Shown here one piece after another: positions 1-11,738 of a DNA stretch of 64,000 nucleotides. Source of the DNA: Cadophora sp. MPI-SDFR-AT-0126 (taxonomy: Eukaryota > Ascomycota > Leotiomycetes > Helotiales > Ploettnerulaceae); the NCBI GenBank assembly GCA_020747065.1, contig JAGMVK010000005.1:1736001-1800000 (forward strand). Direction: 5' to 3'. How positions within the stretch are numbered: the first letter of the stretch is position 1; each line of letters begins with the position of its first letter. The notes under the pieces were generated by a model that did not search any database, was not told where the DNA came from, and worked only from the letters and a program-made list of their open reading frames with translations. A program made the translations under genes and the position numbers.

Positions 1-2485
1 GATGTGCAGCACGTGCATTACATGTGTACCGTAGGCGACTACAATTCGTGTTTGGATGTCTGCTTCGGAAACGTGGGCGGAGGATGCGGTGTGAACTGAG
101 CGAACGGAAGGTGTGCCGATGTCGTTGTGCTCTGTTGTGTTTGCTTGCTGGGTGGCTGCGATGCCATCCATAGTAGTCTCAGGTTGTTCTTCCGCCTTGA
201 GATTTCGTTCTTCGAATTCTTTGAGGCTCTCGCCGTATCGGTCGAGTTGTCTGGCGATTTCGCTGGCATGATCGTCCCATTCGGACTGTGATCTGAAGCC
301 AACTCCGAATCGAGGGTGGTTCTTGGCGTGGTAGAGATCTACGATCTCTCCGAGGATAGTCATGAGGGGTAAGAAATATCCGAATATGCTATGTCCGGTA
401 CACTCAAAGTTAGGTCCAATCCCTCTAATCCGTGGAGCGCCACTCGGGGAGGTAATATGAATGCTTGAATCACCGGTGTAGAAGTCTCCAGCCTGCCACA
501 ACGTGTCGTCCATTGGCTGGAGAAGGCCATCGCACTCGATGTCTAACAGGAAGAGTGGTCTGTTATAACAAAGAGCGAGATGGCGATCCACGGTATAACA
601 CAGCCACCATATCCTTCTACGTTCCTCCCTCTCTTCCTCATTGATGCCTGATGTGGGCAGGTCATCCTCTTCCCCATCGGCATCAGCGTCATGCTCGGCA
701 GGTTGCTGGACAGCTGTATGAGGCAGCTCTCGTCCAAGCTTCAATTCTCTTGCCAGAGACCAAGCTGCGTTCCACCACCTGAGACTAGCCCCCTTGTACT
801 CGCTTGCTGAGACAACAGTGGCAAGATGGATATAGGTGACCACATCATCCAGTGTTCCAGCGGCACCAAAAGCAGCACTAGACTCTCCATTCAAGCCGTC
901 TGGGTTGACAGACCCAGGCATGGCCACACCCAGGCCTCCCAAGGCAACACCATTGATGACAGTGTTTGAGAAGTTAGGCGACGACTCGCCACTGGATGGA
1001 CCGTGGATGAGTGGCTTGAGGAGACCGACAGTGAGTTCCAGAAGTCTCTGACAGATACGTCCGCGTGAGGAAGGAGGTGCCGTCAGGAAAGCTGCGTCAC
1101 TCGTTTGGGCCACAACCCATAGCATGCTGGCTAATAGTGCTGGAGTGCATTGTCTCGGCTTGGTCGGGTGAAGAATAGAGTGTTTACGGAACACATACCC
1201 GAGGACATATGGTGAAGTCGGATGCATCAACGCCGATGAAGAACTTGCAAAGTACAAGTCCAACAGGTCACAAGCCAGGGATAAAGGGATGATATTGCCA
1301 AGATGTGGGATCAGGGGCTGCAAGACGGGGTAGCGGAGGGTGGTGTTGTAGCTGTGGTTCGTCACGTGTTGTTGATATTGGTTCGAAGGGGAAGGTATTG
1401 ACATCCATCCTCCCGGTGAAGCAGCATCTGACCCCATTGGAAATCCGGGGAGAGGACTATCGCCTAAACGAAAGGGGCCAGGGGTGTTTCCCGGATAATG
1501 AGTCGGGCTTGATGTCTGGAGAGCATAAGGTAGATCATAGCCGGGTAAATTTCCCTGTCCGGCAGTGAAGTTGGGATGACCACCATTGCCATTCATCATG
1601 TGGGGATTCAGGGCAGGTCGGTAGCCATGCATGCTTGAATAGCCGTTGAGATTCAGGGACGCAGGGCTTTCGATTTGATCAGCTTCCGCGCGACTAACCA
1701 TGTGAGGCTGATGTCCGTTGGGGAGTTCCGCGAGGCTCTCGAGGCTGCCAGCTCGTAGCCTTCCCTTCATGACAGCTTCACGAGCAGAGGTCTTGTCGAG
1801 TCCTGTGGTGTTGAGGCTAAGCGACCTGGAGGCCTGGGGACGGCGAAACTCTCCATTCTCATTTTGCGCAGAGGTCGTCGAAGAGCCATTTTCGTTGCGT
1901 GATTCAGTCGATGAAGTGCGCTCATCTGAAGACTGGCCGTTTGGTGACTTTTGGCCATTAGCTGCAGCGGCGGCGGCTTGCTGTGCTAAGTCTTTGCGCG
2001 ATGCCTTTCCTCGCTTCTTTCTCTCCCGAATATATTCACAGCCCAAGCCGAATTCTGCGATACGCGATTAGCTACTGGGCAACCAATCATGAAAACCACC
2101 GGAAAAAAGTAGCGAGAAACTCACCAACGCAATGGGCGCAAGGACTTTGCCCATCGCATTTCGTGCGAAGCTGGTTGCACTGGTCGCACGCTCTGCTGAT
2201 CCGCCGGCGAATCGGCCCTGAAGCCCCATTACTCACCGACCTCCCATTTCCTGGCCCAGGGCCATAGGGATGTTGGCGGTGCTTGCTATTGTGACTTCTG
2301 TGAACCTGACCATTCTGATGAATATCGACGTGTTGTTGCAATTGTTGCAGAGCATATTGCGAGCCGTCAGCGAGAGTATGTAGGCCTGTGTGCATGTGAT
2401 TGGACGGCAGGTGGCTGTTTGAGTAGCTGTTACTCGATGGCAAGGCATTGTACGCCGAGAAGCGATGAAGTGGGTTCGATAGCAT
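1..2485 (-). CDS. xlnR: XlnR-type xylanolytic transcriptional activator (3' end beyond window)
   Basis: Zn2Cys6 activator that in filamentous fungi switches on xylanase, cellulase and D-xylose catabolic genes from the nucleus. Exon 1 is 2485-2125, a 70-nt GT-AG intron is 2124-2055, and exon 2 runs open from 2054 to the window edge in one frame. The zinc cluster (about residues 100-127) reads [11 protein letters not shown]...CAHC|VEFGLGC, split by the intron directly after the fifth cysteine, followed by the basic [10 protein letters not shown] linker typical of XlnR. The middle region contains [21 protein letters not shown] and [13 protein letters not shown], and the last visible residues [13 protein letters not shown] match the family's fungal-specific domain. 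About 805 residues are visible; family proteins are roughly 850-950 residues. I chose the Met at 2485 ([12 protein letters not shown]); another in-frame ATG at 2536 would add 17 residues. The family identification is firm; the start is less so. Confidence 0.95.
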
Positions 2486-2645
2486 ATTGAAAGTTCTTGC
2501 TCGAGCGCACTTCTGGTGGGTAGAAATGATGAACAAGATTTCGTACTGAAGTTGTGGAGGAATGTAAAAGAGGGTGGAGAAGAGTTGCTCTTGAAAGGCA
2601 GTTGAAGATGGAGGTCGGAGGATATATCTATATTCGTAGCTGGGT

Positions 2646-2947
2646 CCGGGGTGGCACCTTGGAGCCCTTGATCATCAGCAGGGCCCCTCTGTGTGAGGCA
2701 ATGCGGAGAGAAGAAACAAGCAGTAGAGTTAAGAACAGCGGCCCCCAGGGTGACAGCGGCAATCAATTATATTATTTGGCGGGGTATCGTATGGGACTGC
2801 AGGACATGGACATGACAAGACAAGGTACGGTCTGATCTGTAGAAGAAAGAAAGTCGAGGGCATGATCATGGAAGATATTGCTGTGGTCCTGGGCAACAGT
2901 AGGCGTGCTTTAGGCTCGTTGTGGAGAGACGCGAGGGGAAGCCGGGG
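2646..2947. promoter_or_regulatory. CreA-type SYGGGG motifs upstream of xlnR
   Basis: Three exact matches to the carbon-catabolite repressor consensus SYGGGG lie at 2646-2651 (CCGGGG), 2779-2784 (GCGGGG) and 2942-2947 (CCGGGG), between 160 and 465 bp upstream of the chosen xlnR start. In Aspergillus and Trichoderma xlnR/xyr1 is subject to CreA/Cre1 repression, so function here is plausible, but the motif is short and the surrounding strand is G-rich, which makes chance matches common. Confidence 0.35.
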
Positions 2948-3090
2948 GGGTGTGAGGATTTAGTACCCAATGTAGTAAAGCCGCATACAGAGTCTGTTGA
3001 CAAGGGCAAGGGGAAGTGGGTTTTGGGGGAGGGCCAGCCAGCGGCGGGCAATCAGATGGGGCCGTGATATTGCTGGCCCTGATACTTAGA

Positions 3091-3150
3091 GGGGATGGGA
3101 TGGGATAGACTGGGATGGGCAGTCTGGCATGGGATAGCATGGGATGGGAT
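3091..3150. repeat. Degenerate GGGAT pentanucleotide tract
   Basis: GGGAT/TGGGAT units recur with interruptions over about 60 bp on the + strand, and two more copies appear near 3270-3280. This is simple-sequence DNA in the xlnR upstream region, likely generated by slippage; no function is shown. Confidence 0.7.
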
Positions 3151-3877
3151 CGGAATGATGGTACTGCACTGAACGGAACTGGACTGGATTTAGTTCTGGT
3201 TGGACAGGACAGTTAAGGAGAAGGGGAGAGAAAGAAGAGAGCGAAGCATAGCAGGGCAAAGCATGTTATGGGATGGGATAACAGGCATTAGGAGGAAGAG
3301 AAAGGAGAGAAGTGGGAGAACACCAGACATGGACTACCATCGTTCGTTCGTTGGACAGTGCAGGTAGGTAGCTCGGGTAGGTAAGCTGGCAAGGCAGTTA
3401 GAACGGCATTGAACTGTATAGCGGCGGCTTGGGCTCCGAGGAAGTTGTCTGTTGTCGGCCAGACTTTTTCCGAATATGTAAAAAAGTGCGGTGCAATAAT
3501 GCGATGTGGTGCGGTGCGGTGCTATGTGCCAGGAAGTATGCGTCGTGTCTGGACGGTCCTTGTACGGCGGCCAGGTGCAGGGAAGCATCGTACAGTAGAG
3601 TGAACCACGTCCAACCTTTTTTCATGATGTCTGAATGGCTCGCCAGTGAGAGGGCAGACAACACCAGTGCCAAATGGGTGAGTGAGTGGTCGATTTTAGG
3701 TACGGGCACGGGTACAGCCAGCTCTTCGGCCCTCCTCTGTACATACATGTGCGTGCATGTGGTGCTTGCTGCATCTCGGTGCCTGCAAGATCGAGAAGTA
3801 CATACCTGTGAAGGATTATTGGAAGGAAGGTGTACATCATCAGTTTCTATTTCCTCCCCCGACTGATGCTATTCTTT

Positions 3878-3918
3878 GCTACTACTACTACTGCTGCTGT
3901 AGCTGTAGCTGTAGCTGC
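3878..3918. repeat. Trinucleotide microsatellite (ACT)n(GCT)n(GTAGCT)n
   Basis: Four to five ACT units, then GCT units and three GTAGCT hexamers follow one another. The tract keeps a 233-codon frame open (giving a Tyr/Cys/Ser run), which is the main reason that frame exists and why I do not call it a gene. Confidence 0.75.
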
Positions 3919-6900
3919 ATGCCTGCCTTCTGCGAACCTCGTCGTCGCCGATCCATCCTGGTCCTCTCTTTCACTCACTTACTCACTGGCTACTGGCTCT
4001 CCAGCCTTATTCATCCATCACTCACCATGTCTACCCCGTCACCATTGCTCGTTCACCAGTCCTACTCCTCGCCTTCAAGCCGAGGAGGCCTGTACGTGCA
4101 GGTTCGGCAGCCAATCATGCGGCGTCTGTCTAGCAAACGCTTCCCTATCTCTCGCGCTGCCGACTCAGTGCAACCCTACTGTACTGCCCTGCGCTCCTCC
4201 TTCTCGATCCAGGTCTCGAGTATGAACGGACGACATGGATCTTGTCGGTCAAAGATTGCCCAGGTAGGCTCCACGCTCACAAGCTATGCTATGCGCTTTG
4301 AGGCAGTTGATGAGAGGGCGGGCAGCAAGCGAACCAGCTTGGCGGTGGCACTGACTGGCGCTGGCGCTGGCGTTGGAGTGTTGCATCTCGCTCTCTCGTC
4401 TATCAATTGCAAATCCTGGAGGATGTCCGATCATAGCTTCCTTCTACTGGCGCGCTAGAAGCGGAAGGGAAGTTCCAATCAGGCCAATGACCGGCCATCC
4501 ACAGACCAAGCTCACGTCTGAAAGGTAACTGAATTAACCTATTTTGCAGCGCGATTATGTCAATCTCAACTCCCGCTCTCGAGAGCGAGCGACAGAAGAG
4601 CTGACAGGTGATCACGGAAGGTGGAAGGTTCTGTATGAGAGAAAGGGGAACGGGAATCAGGGGATAGAGGCATAAGTGTCCCTCCGATCTCTGAAATTTG
4701 GTAAAGTTTATTGACTAGTGGAGTCGTGAATAGATCACAACCCAATCCCCAGCTAAGGAGATATTGATAGTGGACTGACGGAAAGCTATAATCCAATCCG
4801 CATGTTGTGCCAAAGTCATTTGTTCACAACAGCAGATTGATCGGCAGTTTATCACTTCGTGAGAAATCTACTCTACTCTACACGAGAGAGTGACAGCGAA
4901 AGCGAACGAGCATCGTATGTAATCCACGGCCTCTCAGATCTCTGTCTGCCCTGAGGACCGACTTCGTCTACGGGGACCTTGCAATCCGCCACATATCTTG
5001 CTCGGTAAGTATTTACTGCTCACCCTCACCGACAGCACCATAATACCACACCATATCCATCTTAAACCAGCACCAACAGAAAGCACGATCCTTCCTTTCC
5101 ACTGTTACACGGCTTCCTACCAATTACCATTTCCGGGAGGATGCCCTCATTTCTAGACGTAATTACACTACTACCGCTTTTTCTATGCTTGGGAAGCTAA
5201 AGTCTGCCTACCAGCTACCGTAGCGGAACGTCGAACGGTGGAACGCTACCTCGGCTAGCGATCGCACCAGCTACCGCTTGTGACCTGCCAGATCTTCTCA
5301 CTTCCCAGCCTCCTCATCCATTCGTCCACTTCAACATATTACCTACCCTCCCTCTCACCGCACCATACATTTATGCTTCCACCACAGTCGCTTGAGGCTT
5401 CACCTGAATTTCTGCGAGGATGGATCGTACAGGACTGACAGTACCTTAATATCGCCCTGCATCCCACTATTACCTCCACACTTGACTCCTCCACAGACCG
5501 TGCAGCTCAAACAATTCTTACGCCAATCAGGACCCCATGACTTCCCCAGAATTCGCAATCCACCCATCCCGAGGCAAGTCTCATCAAAGGCATAAAAAAG
5601 AAGGCAGAGTTGGCCCTCCTCCTCCACAGCTTCCTCACGTCCGAGAGTACAGCATCCAACGGGACGGCCAGCCCCATCATCGTCCACTCGTCATCCAGTC
5701 ACTCAACTCGCAAGTCTGCCGTCATGGCCCTGCTCGTTGCCCATGCCCTGGCCACGCCGCATCCTTGCTCACGAGCAGGGAGCCACAGTGTCGTGCATGG
5801 AAGTGAAGGGGTTTTGCTGGGCAAGGGCTTGCGTTCCTGGTCGCCAATCCGCCACAAAAGTCCAAACGGTCCGAAGTTCCTCAAGCACCAGATGACGGCT
5901 TGGCAATCTGCTCGCATGTGCCACTGCCGGTGTCACCCAATCATCACGTCCATATCTCCGTAGCTTTTGGCCCCCTATTCTATTTGACAAAAAGTGTGAT
6001 CTTCATGTGCTGGGCATTCGTGACGACTTTTTACAGTTAGTCTTGCAGGCTTGCGCTCATTGATTGAGGTTTCGTCAATGTTAACTTTTTACTTGCTGAC
6101 GCCTTGATATGCCACCACCAATGTTATAGATTGTAATCACCAAGTGTCACCATTCAAGTGCTGCAGCATTCTATTATTCTATGCACGATGAGAGAAGCTT
6201 ACCCCGGATCTGGACTTCTCCAGAATCCCCAGCAAAAGCTCCGCAGACCTCCGAGCTGCAATAACACTTGCAAGTACCGTCACAACTCCATGGACAGGGT
6301 CACCGCGAGATGAAGTGCCATATGCAGGTGCAAGAATGCGGAGGTCGGGCTAGCCCTCATCCAGGAATCCCAAAGATCAGATCGAAGCTTCGGATCTTCG
6401 AGAACGACGTTCGTCGTCTTGAAACCTTGAAACATTAAGACATCAGAAATTCTTCGACTGGCTGGCTATTGTCAGGTGGCAGGGAAAATCTTTGCCAGGG
6501 GTCCGGCACTGTAGGCTTTTCGTCTCGAGCCTCCGCAAATTGAGGGGGCTGTCAAGCCCATCATGCACTTCGGCTCGCCCCATTCGTAACCACTTGGGCT
6601 CGCAATATGGTCCATGGCAGAGAGTACCGCCCTCGTCTCATTAATAGCAAGTCTATCTTATGATTTTCTGATCAGAGTCACATTCTGGGGGAGAGATCAG
6701 TCTGATACTGTGCGGTTCCTGGACGGCGAATGCTGCATGCTATTTATTTGACAACATCGCCGAATTATTGGTAGACGTCCTTGATCGCCCACGCCCCCTG
6801 ACACGACATATTCCCCAGGAAGCTTGGCTATAGATGACGGAAGGCTGTCCCTTCGCTCCTTATTTGGTGGATTTGATGTAAATCATGGAGCGACGGCGAA

Positions 6901-8705
6901 CCTCCCGATATTCCCGCATGGAGGCTCCATCCCGCTGCGATTAAAGTGTAACGGCGTCTCGTTACCAAGAGAATACCAGCTGACCATACGACTAGATTGT
7001 TGGACTGTTGGCCTTGTCACATCGTCGTCGTGGGTTTGACTCAGGTTCGGATCGATGATGATACGCTTTGGGAGTCTCGGGGGAACGGCTTTAATTTGTG
7101 CTAGATTGTTTGCAATCTCGGTCTGATAGAAACGGGGTGTTGAGAGACAAAAATTTGATTCTTCAAGGCACCAAATACTCAAATCGGCACGATTCTCGGA
7201 GGCGACTTTGACAACAATCAATATTTCACGTGTTGACGACGTGCACGACTGTAACACAACAGATACTGGGAACTCACGAGATCCAACGACTATCATCTTC
7301 ATCTCGAGGAGACACATGCGACCTAAACGAACAGTCCTTCATCTCGATCAACCCTATTCCAGCTTATGCTCTATATCTGACCTTGTCATACCTCTTGACG
7401 AGGAGCCGGGAGAAACTGAATCCTTTCCGGTGAGCACCATCAGCACCAGAATCATAGAACCTGTCCCACAGAGGCCCACCATGCAATGCGTACGTGCTGG
7501 TCTGCTTATGGTTCCCAGCTGCTGAAGGAAGAGCCCAACTCCCAACAAAGACGACGTAAGAAGAACCCAATGGCACATATCGCAACCTAAGGAGATATCG
7601 GCGAGCTCTTCCACTCCAACATGCACATCAATTCGGTTCAGCACGATGAAGGCAAAGCAATACAAGACAAGACAATAACAAGACAAGGCTTCCGTTCAAC
7701 TCGTCCCCGCTTGAGATTCATTTTAGGTTCAAAAACGTGATAGCATGATATCGATCGCAGCTTCCTTCTTCCCGCTCCTCTCAGACAAAGTGTTAACCTT
7801 AACAGTAGCAGGAGCCTGCTTCATCTCATCTACCTCCCAGCCCTTATTAATATAGAAGTTCAATCGTTCCAGTATCTGCTTCGTTCTGCCTCAAACATCA
7901 AAGAAAGACGAGAAATAACGAGGTGTGTGACATGCCCTCAAAATTGCTGATGTATCATGTACCAACGCCCTCCCACATTTACTGGATGAGGGCGTGGGGT
8001 TGATGTTCCAGCTGCGGTACTTGCTACAGCGAGTGAAGTTCGGTACGGTACTCAGATCGGAGATCAATGACCAAGATTATTATTCTCCTTGGACCCTGCC
8101 TATCTGGTTTTCTCAGCAGACAAGCCGTTCCAAAGTTCCAGATGCAATGGGTAACGCAGCAAGAGATACATGTACGGCACGTCCTCTGAAACAGATGTTC
8201 GAGCCTCTGCTTCGACGATAAACATTGGTGATGCCTTTGTAAGCATCAGTCACAATACTGTTGACGAAGCAGAATCCCGAGATGCCCTCGAGCATTGCAT
8301 CTCACGGGCCGTCCATCTGCCGAGGGGAAAGAGGGCTGGACTGGTCTGATATGATGTCGTCTTCAATGCTCGCTGATGTGGCGAATCAAGGACTTCAAGC
8401 CCCACCTGCAAGTGGCAACAGTGGCCTACCGCCCCACAGGAGTACTGCAGGAGGAGCACCATTCCACTCGCTTCTCCACTTTCAGGATTTTTTAGGCGAG
8501 TGAAAACAACACTACCATACGATCGATGCCCCATAGTGGAAACAGTGTCATTCTTCGTACGAAAGTACATCGTCTGTGTTGAACGCCCCAGATTTTACCA
8601 TATGGAGAAAAACAAAAAAATGGACTCGACTCAATCAAATGGAATCTTCCAGTACTACGCACAAATGCCAAGTCTTTGATCTTTTGGGAATGTACGAAGT
8701 ACAGT

Positions 8706-8860
8706 TGGGTTCTCACAGTGGAATTAGCATCATACGGTCGAGTTCTCATGGTGGGAACAGCATCATAAGGTTGAGTTGTCACAGTGGAGATAGCATCGTA
8801 CGGTCGACTTTCCACGCTGGAAACCACACCATACGGTCGAATTCCCTTGGTGGAAACAAA
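8706..8860. repeat. 33-bp minisatellite, about 4.7 copies
   Basis: Units are 8706-8738, 8739-8771, 8772-8804, 8805-8837 and a partial 8838-8860. Each full unit is exactly 33 bp and three of the four end ATACGGT or TACGGT. They diverge by roughly a quarter to a third of positions. A further related, rearranged copy lies at about 8513-8560. Because 33 is divisible by 3, both strands stay open across it and would encode 11-residue repeats (for example RPYDAxSTVRT on the minus strand). No flanking gene structure supports translation. Confidence 0.85.
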
Positions 8861-9119
8861 CCTGAGGATGGGGATCACCCTTCTGAAGCAATACGTACAA
8901 CAATTATTCAGCAATGGATCCTCATTCTGGGGACGCTTTCAAGAATTCTTATCACCGAACAGCCGCTAGGACATGGACGTTTCTCGAATTTTCCGGGGTT
9001 TGCATTTCATAAAAGACTCGGTCAATTTCTCATATAGCTCATCTCACCCATATCTCAATCGATTCATAGATATTGTCTCATTTCAGGATAATATTTTTCT
9101 CAAAAACTCAACTCTCAAT

Positions 9120-10328
9120 ATGCCTTCAGCCGTAATTCCCAAGACCACCAAAGCCTGGATTGTGGAGGGCCAGAACGGGTTTGATAGCTTGAAGTTCAAC
9201 GATTCGGTCCCCATTCCAGCTCTCTCTGATAGTGAAGTTCTCGTCAAGTTCCATGCTGCCTCTCTCAATTACCGAGATTTGATTATTCCAAAAGGTTCGT
9301 AAAATAACAAATCCCACAGGTCCCAAAAGTGATCAACATTTGCAATTTCCTGCACGTTACTGTCCTAAGCAGCCAGCTAACATGTACACTCAGGATTGTA
9401 TCCCTTCGCCCAAAAACCAGGCGTAGTACCAGGCTCAGACGGAGCAGGCGAAGTCATCGCCGTGGGCAGCAAGGTAACCCGCTTCAAGCCCGGCTCCAAA
9501 GTCGTCACCCTCTTCAACCAAGGCCACCTAAGCGGCTCTCTCGACAATGGAAGCATCAAAACCGGGCTCGGCGGCGTCTTCGACGGCACGCTCCGCCAAT
9601 ACGGAACCTTTCACGAGAACGGCCTGGTCGAGATGCCCGAGTCGCTGACCTGGCTTGAGGCTTCCACGCTTTCCTGCGCTGCTGTGACGGCTTGGAACGC
9701 GTTGTACGGACTGAAGCAGTTGAAGCCAGGAGAGATAGTCCTTACTCAAGGCACGGGGGGTGTCTCGATCTTCGCTGTTCAGTTCGCGAAAGCTGCTGGC
9801 GCAACCGTGATCGCAACCACATCTTCCTCCGAGAAGGCAGAGATACTCAAAAAACTCGGCGCGGATCACGTTATCAACTACAAGGACGTCCCCGAATGGG
9901 GCGAGAAAGCCGTAGCTTTGACCCCCAAGTCGGCCGGCGTGGATCACATCGTCGAAGTCGGCGGGCCAAAGACGCTGGCGCAGAGTTTGAAGGCCATCAA
10001 GATCGACGGTATAATCTCGATTGTTGGGTTCCTCGGCGGAAATGCGAAGCAGCAGCCGAGTTTCTTGGATGCGTTGAGTAATGTCTGTACGGTCAGAGGG
10101 ATTCTGGTGGGCAGTAGAGAGCAGTTTGAGGAGATGAATAGGGCGATTGAGGCGAATGGAATCAAGCCGGTTGTGAATGAGAAGGTCTTCAACTTGGAGC
10201 AGTTGAAAGAGTATGTTCTCCTTTCTCGAGAATGTGTTTTTGAGTATATTGGCTAATGAAATCACAGGGCGTATCAGTACATGTGGGATCAGAAGCATTT
10301 TGGAAAGCTTACTATCAAGATTGACTAG
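9120..10328 (+). CDS. Zinc-type alcohol dehydrogenase-like (MDR family) oxidoreductase
   Basis: Predicted cytosolic NAD(P)H-dependent oxidoreductase of the medium-chain dehydrogenase/reductase superfamily, closest in feel to the YogA / S. pombe C1773.06c-type quinone-reductase-like enzymes. Exons are 9120-9294, 9394-10210 and 10268-10328 with GT-AG introns, giving 350 residues, the normal length for the family. The GroES-like half contains NYRDLIIPKG and GSDGAGEVIAVG; the Rossmann half has the nucleotide-binding GTGGVS turn near residues 170-175 and a typical GADHVINY strand. The cysteine ligands of classical catalytic-zinc ADHs are absent, so despite the family name a zinc-independent enzyme is likely. 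The last 20 residues (AYQYMWDQKHFGKL...) lie in a short third exon. Substrate is unknown. Confidence 0.9.
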
Positions 10329-11738
10329 AGTGTTGGGCTGGACAGATAAGTATCACAATACAGACTTTCTGCAGATGCGAGTCTATAGGATCGTGCAATT
10401 TCCACCTGTCGTATGATGCAGAAGGTTTTAACAGGAGCCGTGTCCACCAAGAATTACTCTACCAATTTCACTCTCATGTAGATAGTACAGAGTCTTTTTA
10501 GTCTCAAATGCATTGAAGGTCCTGGGTCAAAGTCTACTGCGACACTTCTTTGTCCCTTCAAGACGCTGTAAAAGAAATGATCTATATTGGACTACTCGTT
10601 AGCTCTGTAAATCTCGACTATGCATGGTGAAATAAATTATTCCACCTTTCACCATGATGACAGGTGGTGCTCAAAAAACGAGGTGCTATCCTCAACAACC
10701 ACAAAGTGACTTGATAGGCAGCATTTGTCTGAAATATGATTGACAAGTTTGCTATCCCATAGAACTGAATGTATGCTGTTGATTCTCCAAAACTCTACTC
10801 GATTCAGACTTTCCCATGTTAAAGATGTAGAAACTCACTTCCATGAGCATTTAAAGATGGGGCGCGGTCACATGATCCGAAGTTTAATAATACGCCAACA
10901 GAGCCCGGAGACCGGAACCAAGAGAAAGTAACGCTCAATAGCATCTGTATCATAGAGTAGAGGGAGACTTTACAGAACCATTTTGGAAATTGGGGTACGT
11001 CCAAGAAAGACCGTAAAAACAAAAATGTGTTTCGTTGACATGCATCCCCGTCACGATAACAGGCCTGCAATAACCGAGGCCCTTTTGTGGCGGCTCAGGG
11101 GTTATTCCCGTTCATCTCTCCACACTGAGATAGTGTTCAAATCAACACTGTTTCACCATCCATCGAAGTGAGGCTCAGATCGGAAAGTTCTGCAGTAAAA
11201 TTTACAAAAGAATTCATGTCTGATTACGAAGGCAAATTTGCACGTGGTGATTTGATCGACTGGGTTTCGCGCCAAATCAATATCCAGCTTCTACAACAAA
11301 GCTTCCTCCTGTGCGATCTTCATTGCATCTCATGTCCGTCGGCGAAATCGAAATAAATATCAAAATCACTCCGGCCAGCCATTCCCAGCTTCGCACCGCA
11401 TCATCTAGCTTGAACCCTGTCAGAAGCTGTATCCTGTCCTGTTATCCTGTCAGCAAGGGTGTGCTCCCTCGCTCCCGGCTCGCGTTCACGTTCACAGTCC
11501 CAGTCCCAGTCTCTCTCGATCTCCGATCTAGACCACGGGCTTCAGACTTCGCTTGCACCACCACCCACCAACACCCACCACCGAACAGAGATTAAGAAGC
11601 CGGTGCCTCGGTACGGCACGCTGGGTGACGGACGGCTTCAAGTTCTAGACTACATGCAGCACTTGATTGGGAGTAGGAGTCGTGATATTGATGGTTGAAT
11701 TGATGGGGTGGTAGGCTGGTACCTTTGGCATCCGTGAG
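10329..11738. other. Intergenic, no gene seen
   Basis: About 1.4 kb between the dehydrogenase and the histidine kinase. Only short, mutually overlapping frames occur, none with recognisable motifs. A pyrimidine-rich segment with repeated TTCACG and CCCAGT near 11485-11510 is probably part of the kinase promoter or 5' UTR. Confidence 0.6.

Larger units (their letters stand above)
2486..9119. other. 6.6-kb interval without a supportable gene
   Basis: Between the xlnR start and the dehydrogenase start I find no ORF with family resemblance, a convincing exon chain or conserved motifs. Open frames of 60-233 codons on both strands overlap one another and pass through simple-sequence tracts. The interval holds the xlnR upstream region, a G-rich GGGAT tract at 3091-3150, a trinucleotide tract at 3878-3918, a Kozak-less overlapping ORF pair around 5537-5963 that I cannot assign, and the 33-bp minisatellite near 8.7 kb. 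Unusually long upstream regions are seen for some fungal regulators; a non-coding RNA or a decayed gene cannot be excluded. Confidence 0.6.

Noticed and set aside
3757..4458. 233-codon open frame on the + strand
   Set aside because: It is kept open by the trinucleotide repeat, encodes a Tyr/Cys/Ser low-complexity run, has no domain and overlaps other frames of similar length.
5537..5963. Two overlapping frames (89 and 117 codons) that look faintly protein-like
   Set aside because: The two frames compete over the same DNA, show no motif, splice partner or promoter, and I cannot link them to any family. A decayed gene is possible but not supported.
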